Below are positions 1 to 5,052 of a stretch of 7,846 nucleotides of DNA, piece by piece (position 1 is the stretch's first letter; each line of letters begins with the position of its first letter). Both the position numbers and the translations under genes were made by a program. The stretch is from positions 1 through 7,846 of the forward strand of contig JACDCN010000093.1 in assembly GCA_013817555.1 (NCBI GenBank), in the 5' to 3' direction. The notes below the pieces were generated by a model. That model ran no database searches. It was not told the DNA's origin and saw only the letters and a list, made by a program, of their open reading frames with translations. The DNA comes from Actinomycetota bacterium (GTDB lineage: Bacteria > Actinomycetota > Thermoleophilia > Gaiellales > Gaiellaceae).

Positions 1-147
1 CCTCTGCTCCGTCGTCTGCACGGCGGCACCGTAGCAGCGACGAGAACGGACGAGATGGGCCTTACTCGCCGGGAGCGCCGGGGATGTCGGGGGCCACGCG
101 TAGTGCCTGGTGTACCCGGTCTCTGGGTCGATGCGGGGCAGGCTCAC
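1..147 (-). CDS. Possible small element gene, translationally coupled to the recombinase (partial, runs off left edge)
   Basis: A reading frame on the minus strand begins with GTG at 147-145, overlaps the recombinase stop TGA (146-144) in a GTGA arrangement, and stays open for 49 codons to the window edge. The visible protein begins MSLPRIDPETGYTRHYAW, is rich in Pro and Arg, and matches no family I recognise. Four-base stop/start overlaps are typical of translational coupling, so it could be a second gene of the same mobile element. The evidence is only the overlap and the lack of stop codons, and in GC-rich DNA 49 open codons occur often by chance. No clear Shine-Dalgarno precedes it. Confidence 0.3.
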   Translation of the reverse strand, partial: MSLPRIDPETGYTRHYAWPPTSPALPASKAHLVRSRRCYGAAVQTTEQR

Positions 148-1532
148 GAGGTCACCACCGGAACCTCGCCTTGTTCTGCGGGCCAGCGCGACCCGTCCGT
201 GAACTCCACCTCGATTCGATCGCCGGGATCTCCGCGGCGACCCGGGGAGAGCACGACCCGGTTGATAATCGAGCGCAGAACTCGGCGCTGCTCCGGCACC
301 GCCATCTTCTCGAACTCCTCCCGAACCCCGACCGGCGTCAGGAAATCTCCGAGACCGAGCGGAACGTCCGCCGCCGCCTCGAACTCGGCCAGTGCGGCTT
401 TCGCGTCCGTGAGCCCCATCGAGGGCCTAGAGTCCGCGGGGGGCGCCACGCCGAGCATCTCCCTCATCTGCTCGAACTCCGCCTCGGCCTCCTCGACGGC
501 CAACCGCAGAGCCTTACGTTCCGATTCGTCGTCTCCGGGCCTGCTCCTCCGCATCGGCCCGACGTGCGCGAAGGCGAGGGAGCAGATGTAGTCCCGCGCG
601 GTCTCGTAGGAGATCGTTGGGTGCCCTCCGCCGCTCGTGTCGCAGCGCAGGATCTGGTAGCGCGCGCCGTTCGAGGACTTGTGCATCGCCGCGCCGCAGA
701 CGGAGCAACGAACGAGTCCCGCACCGAGGACGTGGCCCTCGCCGCGCACCCGCGCCTCACCCTTCTTCGGCTGCGCCTTCTTCCACTGCCAGACCGGGAT
801 CGGCCCGCCCTCGTCCTCCCTGTAGGCGATGTTCTGGATCACGTTGCGGGTCGCCTGCCGCGTCCACGGCCTCGCGGCTCCGCCGGACTTCGACGTCGGG
901 ACTCCCGCCGCGCTGAGCAGGTCGGCGGTCTCCTTCCAGGAGCCGCCGCGAGCGCGGAGCGCGAACGCCTGCTTGACCGCCTCGATGTACTCGGAGTGCT
1001 CTGCCAGCCTGCCGTCTTCCTGCCGAACGTACCCCGCGCGGGCAGCACCGATGTGAATGCCGCGGGCCCGAGCCTTTTCCTTCGCGTCCTCCCACTGCTC
1101 GGAGATGCGGCGCAACTCGAACTGGGCGAGCGAGAGCATGATCGACAGCACAAGCTCGCCGGTTGCCGTGGACGAGTCGAACTCACCGTCGGCGGTTAGT
1201 ACGACGCCGCCCGCCTTCTCGATGTCCTCGATGGCGCTGAGCCCGCCGATCAGCGTTCTCGCGAATCTGTCGATGCGGGCGACGATGACGCCGCCGGAGA
1301 CGCCGGACTCGATCCGCGCGAGCATCTTCTTGAACTCGGGGCGATCCATCTTCCCGCCGGAACGGTCGAGGTCGATGAACACCTGCCCGACTTCGAGCCC
1401 GCGTGCCTTCGCCAGCGCCCGACACTTCTCCTCTTGAAGCTCGGGTGAGATGAACGAGTCGCCCTCGCGCCCACCGACACGACTGACCCTGACGTAGAGG
1501 TCTAGTGGTCGAGTGATCTTCTTAGGGCTCAT
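144..1532 (-). CDS. Large serine recombinase (resolvase/integrase family)
   Basis: A 462-residue site-specific DNA recombinase that would cut and rejoin att or res sites through a covalent serine-DNA link. The N-terminal resolvase domain spans about residues 10-155: the nucleophile is Ser17 in YVRVSRVG, and the active-site group D88, R89, R92 lies in ARIDRFARTL. A 'Recombinase' DNA-binding domain follows (about 165-260), then a zinc-ribbon-like segment with C276, C279 and C297; the fourth ligand is not an obvious Cys and may be H304. Helical, charged segments (about 335-360 and 372-390) suggest the coiled coil that controls synapsis. The size fits the large serine integrases, at the short end of the range. 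ATG at 1532 is preceded by a full AAGGAGG. It faces away from chromosomal-type genes, so it probably sits at the end of an integrated element whose remainder lies to the left. A transposase of the IS607 or Tn4451 kind is less likely but not excluded. Confidence 0.95.
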   Translation of the reverse strand: MSPKKITRPLDLYVRVSRVGGREGDSFISPELQEEKCRALAKARGLEVGQVFIDLDRSGGKMDRPEFKKMLARIESGVSGGVIVARIDRFARTLIGGLSAIEDIEKAGGVVLTADGEFDSSTATGELVLSIMLSLAQFELRRISEQWEDAKEKARARGIHIGAARAGYVRQEDGRLAEHSEYIEAVKQAFALRARGGSWKETADLLSAAGVPTSKSGGAARPWTRQATRNVIQNIAYREDEGGPIPVWQWKKAQPKKGEARVRGEGHVLGAGLVRCSVCGAAMHKSSNGARYQILRCDTSGGGHPTISYETARDYICSLAFAHVGPMRRSRPGDDESERKALRLAVEEAEAEFEQMREMLGVAPPADSRPSMGLTDAKAALAEFEAAADVPLGLGDFLTPVGVREEFEKMAVPEQRRVLRSIINRVVLSPGRRGDPGDRIEVEFTDGSRWPAEQGEVPVVTS

Positions 1533-1592
1533 GTAGCCTCCTTCTTAGCCCCGGTGCTCATTCACCGGCGCCTCACACACAGAATGAGCCCT
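1524..1592. repeat. Inverted-repeat junction between recombinase and chromosomal genes
   Basis: The 9-base sequence ATGAGCCCT occurs at 1584-1592 on the plus strand and, inverted, at 1524-1532, where it is the first three codons of the recombinase. Between them lies a hairpin: CCGGTG at 1551-1556 pairs with CACCGG at 1563-1568 around a six-base loop, and the stem can extend to 1548-1571 with one mismatch. No T-run follows, so an intrinsic terminator is unlikely. The position, directly upstream of a serine recombinase and before host-type genes, suits an operator or part of an att site, but no function is demonstrated. Confidence 0.5.
1537..1543 (-). promoter_or_regulatory. Consensus Shine-Dalgarno of the recombinase
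   Basis: The minus strand reads AAGGAGG followed by CTAC and the ATG at 1532. This fixes the recombinase start and is the only full-consensus ribosome binding site in the window; the other genes have weak or no such site. Confidence 0.8.
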
Positions 1593-1790
1593 ATGCTGCG
1601 ATATGTCAAGTTCCTGCACTGGTTTCTGCAGGAACAGCGCGAGGAGGTCGCCTCGATGGCCGAGCTGCTTACGATCGTCGAGCGCGGGCGCGAGAACCTT
1701 CTGCACGTCGAGGAGTATCTGAGCCGCTCGGCGGGTGGCGAGAACGTGCTCGAGGCGGGAGCTCCTCCCGCTGCCGGCGGCGCGCTCTAG
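1584..1790 (+). CDS. Small protein of unknown function, possibly truncated at its 5' end
   Basis: A 68-residue frame if translation starts at ATG 1584 (MSPMLRYVKFLHWFLQ); GTG at 1554 would add ten residues and ATG at 1593 would remove three. The N-terminal half is a likely amphipathic helix with aromatic residues, the middle is charged and helical (EQREEVASMAELLTIVERGR), and the tail is Gly/Ala-rich. I recognise no family. The stop is six bases before the yjbQ start, suggesting one transcription unit. No ribosome binding site or TANNNT box precedes any of the starts, as would be expected if the mobile element at left had replaced the original 5' end or promoter. It could also be a chance frame, but its helical character, unlike the Arg/Pro-rich shadow frames, favours a real gene or gene remnant. 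Confidence 0.45.
   Translation: MSPMLRYVKFLHWFLQEQREEVASMAELLTIVERGRENLLHVEEYLSRSAGGENVLEAGAPPAAGGAL
1610..1635. repeat. Perfect 9-base inverted repeat near the recombinase
   Basis: GTTCCTGCA at 1610-1618 is matched by its exact reverse complement TGCAGGAAC at 1627-1635, with an eight-base spacer. It lies within the small ORF, 78 bases upstream of the recombinase start. Serine recombinases bind imperfect palindromes as dimers, so this is a candidate half of an attachment site. A chance palindrome or mRNA hairpin is equally possible. Confidence 0.5.
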
Positions 1791-1796
1791 ATCGTC

Positions 1797-2195
1797 GTGC
1801 GCGAGATTCATCTTCGGACCGAGCGTCGAAGCCAGCTCGTCGACATCACCCGCGACGTACGCGAGGCCGTGTCGGGGGAGGACGGGTCCGCGATCGTCGT
1901 GTACGTGCCGCATACAACGGCGGGGGTCACGATTAACGAGCATGCGGATTCAGGTGTCGCGCGCGACCACGAGACGGCACTCGAGCGCATGGTCGAGGAC
2001 GGCTGGCCCTGGCAGCACCACGAGCCGGGCGAGGAGAACGCCCCGACGCATGTGCGCGCGTCGTTGATGGGATCGAGCGTCGTGGTGCCCTTGGGCGAGA
2101 AAGGCGAGCTTGCGCTCGGAACCTGGCAGGGAATCTTCTTCTGTGAGTTCGACGGGCCGCGCGAACGCTCGGTCTACGTCTCGGTGCTTCGGTAG
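1797..2195 (+). CDS. yjbQ: YjbQ / UPF0047 family protein
   Basis: A 132-residue single-domain protein, close to the family's usual 130-140. Conserved signatures are visible: VPHTTAGVTINEHAD (residues 37-51, with H39, N47, E48), a His-rich centre (H74, H75, H85) and the hallmark GTWQGIFFCEFDGPR (108-122). Members are small cytosolic trimers; weak thiamin-phosphate-synthase-type activity has been reported for E. coli YjbQ, but the physiological role is not settled. The start is GTG at 1797, because the first strand of the fold (REIHLRTERRSQLVDIT) begins directly after it. The ribosome binding site is weak, and the upstream small ORF ends six bases before, so translation may be coupled. No terminator hairpin with a T-run follows. 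Confidence 0.92.
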   Translation: MREIHLRTERRSQLVDITRDVREAVSGEDGSAIVVYVPHTTAGVTINEHADSGVARDHETALERMVEDGWPWQHHEPGEENAPTHVRASLMGSSVVVPLGEKGELALGTWQGIFFCEFDGPRERSVYVSVLR

Positions 2196-2245
2196 GCCCC
2201 ACACGTTTCGTCTTACGTTCATTGAGTTTGTGGCGAACCGCACGC

Positions 2246-2280
2246 GGGTCTGACCCTGGGCATGTCCACTGGGGACAGGG
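2246..2280. repeat. Cluster of palindromes in the yjbQ-rlmD intergenic region
   Basis: Three overlapping inverted repeats fit in 35 bases. GGGTC/GACCC (2246-2250 and 2252-2256) flank a single T. CCCTG/CAGGG (2254-2258 and 2276-2280) enclose TGTCC/GGACA (2263-2267 and 2273-2277) with a five-base spacer. There is no T-run, so it is not a classical intrinsic terminator. It resembles a dispersed REP-like intergenic repeat or a binding site for a dimeric regulator. Its only visible role is to separate yjbQ from the next promoter. Confidence 0.55.
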
Positions 2281-2316
2281 CGTCGAGTGACGAGTTCGTT
2301 CCAATCGTTCCACGGC

Positions 2317-2322
2317 TACGCT
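2317..2322 (+). promoter_or_regulatory. Predicted -10 box (TACGCT) giving a near-leaderless rlmD transcript
   Basis: TACGCT fits the TANNNT pattern and lies seven bases before ATG 2330, so transcription would begin at or beside the start codon. No Shine-Dalgarno is present. A -35 match is weak. Confidence 0.45.
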
Positions 2323-2329
2323 GGCTGGG

Positions 2330-3697
2330 ATGGCCGCGCCCGTCCGGAGAGGTGAGGAGCTCGAGCTCCAGATCGACTCGCTCGCTTATGGCGGGAACGG
2401 CGTCTCGCGACTCAACGGGTTCGTCGTGTTCGTCCGCGGGGGGCTTCCCGGAGATCGCGTCCGCGCACGGGTGACGAAGACCAAACGCGGCTTCGCTGAA
2501 GCGACTGCCGTAGCAGTTCTCGAGCCGAGCACTGAGCGAGTCGAAGCACCCTGTCCGCACTTCGGCGTCTGCGGCGGATGCCGTTTCCAGGATCTCGATT
2601 ACGCCGCGCAGGCTGCAGCGAAGGAACAGCAGGTGCGCGACTCGCTCGTCCGCATCGGGAGAATCGTCGAGGCACCGGTCGAGCCGATCGTCCCCGCTGC
2701 GTCGCTCTATCACTATCGGAACAAGCTCGAATACTCATTCACGGCCGGCGAGGACGGCATCGACCTGGGGTTCCATCGGGCGGGTCGCTGGGACGAAGTC
2801 ATAGGCCTGGACGTGTGCCTGCTCACCACTGACCTCGGCAACTCCGTCCGCGAAGCGGTGCGCGACTGGGCGCGCGAGGAGAAGCTCGAGGCGTACGACC
2901 AGGCAAACGGCGAGGGCTATCTCCGCCACCTCGTGTACCGCGAGGGGCGCAACACGGGTCAGGCGCTAGCCGTGCTCGTCACCGCGCCCGGCGAGCGCTT
3001 CGAGACTGGGTACTTCGTGGACGTCCTCCGGCGTTTCCCGGAGATGCGCTCGATCCACTGGGCGGTGAACGACACGCCGGCCGAGCAGACCAACGTGCCG
3101 ACGAAGCTGCTCTGGGGGGACGATGCGATCGAGGAGCAGCTCCTCGGGCTCCGCGTGCGCGTGCGTCCCGGAGCCTTCCTGCAGACGAACACCGAGATGG
3201 CCGAGCGGCTCTACGCCATCGCCGGAGAGTTCGCCGGCTTGACCGGAGTCGAGAACGTGTTCGACCTCTACTGTGGCACGGGAACCATCGGACTGTCGCT
3301 CGCCCCGCACGCAAAGATGGTCTGGGGTCTCGAGATCTCGGAGGAAGCCGTCGCCTGCGCGATCGAGAATGCTGAGCTGAACGGGATCGACAACGCCAAG
3401 TTCTTCGCGGGGAACGTGGGCCAGACCGTCGAGGAGCTCGTCGGAGAGGCGGGATCACCCGACATCGTCGTCGTCGATCCTCCACGCGCGGGACTCGCAG
3501 GCAAGGCGCTACGGCGGATGGGAGAGCTGGGCGCGGCGAGGCTCGTCTACGTTTCTTGCAACCCCACCACGCTCGCGTCGGACTTGAAGGTGCTACGAGA
3601 GGAGTACGGATACGAGCTCGTTCGCTGCCGCCCAGTCGACATGTTCCCGCACACGCCGCACGTGGAGTCGGTCTCACTCCTAGAGAAGCGCGCCTAG
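2330..3697 (+). CDS. rlmD: 23S rRNA (uracil-C5)-methyltransferase, RlmD/RumA family
   Basis: A SAM-dependent enzyme making 5-methyluridine in RNA, most likely at a 23S rRNA uridine. In its 455 residues, a TRAM RNA-binding domain occupies about 5-64. Four cysteines for a [4Fe-4S] cluster follow: C75, C81, C84 (PCPHFGVCGGC) and C163 (LDVC). The Rossmann methyltransferase domain has the SAM loop FDLYCGTGTIGL (311-322), the DPPR motif (383-386), the catalytic nucleophile C410 in VSCNPTTLASD, and the general base E446 in HVESVSLL. All key residues of the TrmA/RumA family are present and the length is normal. The exact target (U1939, U747 or both) cannot be read from sequence. ATG 2330 is chosen because the TRAM domain starts right after it and a TANNNT box sits seven bases upstream. 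It converges on the membrane-protein gene, with ten bases between the stops. Confidence 0.93.
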   Translation: MAAPVRRGEELELQIDSLAYGGNGVSRLNGFVVFVRGGLPGDRVRARVTKTKRGFAEATAVAVLEPSTERVEAPCPHFGVCGGCRFQDLDYAAQAAAKEQQVRDSLVRIGRIVEAPVEPIVPAASLYHYRNKLEYSFTAGEDGIDLGFHRAGRWDEVIGLDVCLLTTDLGNSVREAVRDWAREEKLEAYDQANGEGYLRHLVYREGRNTGQALAVLVTAPGERFETGYFVDVLRRFPEMRSIHWAVNDTPAEQTNVPTKLLWGDDAIEEQLLGLRVRVRPGAFLQTNTEMAERLYAIAGEFAGLTGVENVFDLYCGTGTIGLSLAPHAKMVWGLEISEEAVACAIENAELNGIDNAKFFAGNVGQTVEELVGEAGSPDIVVVDPPRAGLAGKALRRMGELGAARLVYVSCNPTTLASDLKVLREEYGYELVRCRPVDMFPHTPHVESVSLLEKRA

Positions 3698-3707
3698 TAA
3701 CAGTCTG

Positions 3708-4460
3708 TCACTTGGCCTCTCGTCCGCGGTCTGCATAAGCGCTGCGCGCCTCGCGCCAGATCAGGTCGAGATTAGGAAGCAGGAAGCCCAAACAGACGGC
3801 TGGAAGCGCGGGGAGGCCTGACGTGTCCCAGAAGTACACGAGGATCAGCGTCAGGGATAGCAGGCCGGTCATCGAGAGCCACGTGAGCGCGACTCGCAAC
3901 TGAAACCGCTGTGCCGCCGCGAGGAAGAGGGCGAAGAAAACGATGTCGGGCGGCCCGATGTTCGCGGTCGAGGTCTCGCCCGGGACATGGATCGCGACGG
4001 AGATTCCGTCGAAGAGCTCTGGCTTCTCCTCCGTCACGTATTTCGTCGGTCCGAAGGCCACCGACCAGATATCGACCCACGGCACGAGGAACGCGACGAT
4101 GAAGAGCCACCAGAGCGCCTCGAAGAGGGAGAGGAACCAGAACCCGAAGAGGGTGAAGCACGTCAGCTTCGATGCGTTCGCGAGCTCGCCGAAGCCGAGG
4201 AAGTGGCAACCGACCCACGCGAGCCCGGCGAGTACGGCGGCGGTCAGGAGAAGCCAATCTCTCGTGCGCGCGACGGGCAGCGCCAGCCACGCGGTCGCCA
4301 TCAGCACGGGGAGGACGACGAGGCTCGCAACCAGGATCGCTCCATCCCGAGAGAGCCCGGGCAAACGAGGCGCAATCGCGCCGAACACGACAAGACCGGC
4401 GACCAGCGCCCCCAGTGCGAGCGCGCGCCGGTGACTTAGTAGGGCGGCTGCTCCGACCAC
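3708..4460 (-). CDS. Presenilin/signal-peptide-peptidase-like membrane protein (putative intramembrane aspartyl protease)
   Basis: A 250-residue integral membrane protein with about eight or nine hydrophobic segments (about 13-32, 41-62, 69-88, 97-113, 114-133, 169-185, 189-210, 215-235). Three features fall in the order and spacing of GxGD proteases. An Asp near the end of one helix in VDIWSV (D130), followed by TKYV, recalls the archaeal YDxxSVxxTKHM pattern. Asp172 in IGPPDIVFF sits where GxGD is expected at the next helix. PALP (217-220) stands before the final helix. These enzymes cleave substrates within the bilayer using the two Asp. Two deviations are clear: Tyr before D130 is Val, and GxGD reads GPPD, so catalysis is uncertain. 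The start is GTG 4460, overlapping the end of the preceding UDG-like gene by 25 bases, with no good ribosome binding site. If the match is chance, it remains an uncharacterised multi-pass protein. Homology is inferred from motifs only. Confidence 0.6.
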   Translation of the reverse strand: MVGAAALLSHRRALALGALVAGLVVFGAIAPRLPGLSRDGAILVASLVVLPVLMATAWLALPVARTRDWLLLTAAVLAGLAWVGCHFLGFGELANASKLTCFTLFGFWFLSLFEALWWLFIVAFLVPWVDIWSVAFGPTKYVTEEKPELFDGISVAIHVPGETSTANIGPPDIVFFALFLAAAQRFQLRVALTWLSMTGLLSLTLILVYFWDTSGLPALPAVCLGFLLPNLDLIWREARSAYADRGREAK

Positions 4461-5044
4461 CAGGGGCCGAGCGCCTTGAACGCATTCCAGAATCCGGTCT
4501 TCGCGGCCTGATCGTCGAGCGACTCGTCGATGTCTGGGGTGACGAGCGCCGCGATCGTCGGAGTGAACCGCTGCAGCTCGCCGTGAGTGCCGGAATCGAT
4601 GAGGTCGGACAGTGGGAAACGAAGCTCGTTTACAAACTCGACCGAGCGCTTGCCCATGACGACCATGAGCTTCGGCTGGACGATGTGGATCTCGCGCGTT
4701 AGCCAGGCCGCGGCGTCCACGGGATCCTCGGTGCCGAATTTGAGGCAGTTCGTCCCGTAGACCGCCAGCGGGTCGACGCGGAGGCGCTGCAGAGACTTCA
4801 ACACAACTTGCCCCGTACGGCCGAAGAACGCGACGCCCTCCTGGATCTCCGGGGTCTGAGGCAGGTACTTCAAGAGAAGGACATCGGCAAGCGGGTGGCC
4901 AGAGCCCACGACCGGGACACGGAGCTCGTCACCGGTCCGCGCGAGCTCGTCGCCGAGCTCGTTGATCTCGGCAATGGCCTTTTTCAGGTAGCGCTCGTAG
5001 ATCTCGTCGGTGGGCAAGGCCGCTGGCACGGAGTCGAGGAGCAC
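4436..5044 (-). CDS. Uracil-DNA-glycosylase-superfamily protein lacking the iron-sulfur cysteines
   Basis: About 202 residues from GTG 5044, or 216 from GTG 5086; residue numbers here use the longer form. The fold signature is that of family 4/5 UDGs, which remove uracil from DNA: VVGSGHPLADV (59-69) at the place of GEAPG, FFGRTGQVVLKSL (87-99) for the FVGRAGQ motif, VYGTNCLKF (109-117) for VYITNVVK, and PKLMVVMGKRSVEFV (138-152). The four cluster-binding cysteines of families 4 and 5 are absent (only C114 remains), and the C-terminal HPSP-type active-site motif is replaced by VTPDIDES. It may therefore have a different substrate or only bind nucleic acid. GTG 5044 lies eight bases after the upstream stop, whereas GTG 5086 would overlap that gene by 34 bases; neither has a clear ribosome binding site. 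It sits between the GT-PHP gene and the membrane gene in the same tight run. Confidence 0.75.
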   Translation of the reverse strand: MLLDSVPAALPTDEIYERYLKKAIAEINELGDELARTGDELRVPVVGSGHPLADVLLLKYLPQTPEIQEGVAFFGRTGQVVLKSLQRLRVDPLAVYGTNCLKFGTEDPVDAAAWLTREIHIVQPKLMVVMGKRSVEFVNELRFPLSDLIDSGTHGELQRFTPTIAALVTPDIDESLDDQAAKTGFWNAFKALGPWWSEQPPY

Positions 5045-5052
5045 CTTCTCGC

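Noticed and set aside
84..1199. Long 371-codon open frame on the plus strand opposite the recombinase
   Set aside because: It is Arg/Pro/Leu-rich with no recognisable motif and lies wholly antisense to a clear serine recombinase; it is a GC-bias shadow.
1755..1771. Seven-base inverted repeat (GCGGGAG/CTCCCGC, three-base loop) as a terminator
   Set aside because: It lies inside the small ORF, is followed by coding DNA and has no T-run; probably GC-rich codons.
1545..1943. 132-codon minus-strand frame opposite the small ORF and yjbQ
   Set aside because: Antisense to the well-supported yjbQ start; composition shows no family signature.
2979..3677. 232-codon minus-strand frame inside rlmD
   Set aside because: Extremely Arg/Ser-rich and antisense to the catalytic domain of the methyltransferase; typical shadow.
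3690..3712. Bidirectional terminator between rlmD and the membrane-protein gene
   Set aside because: Only ten bases separate the stops, and the ACAG/CTGT pairing there is too short to support a stable hairpin.
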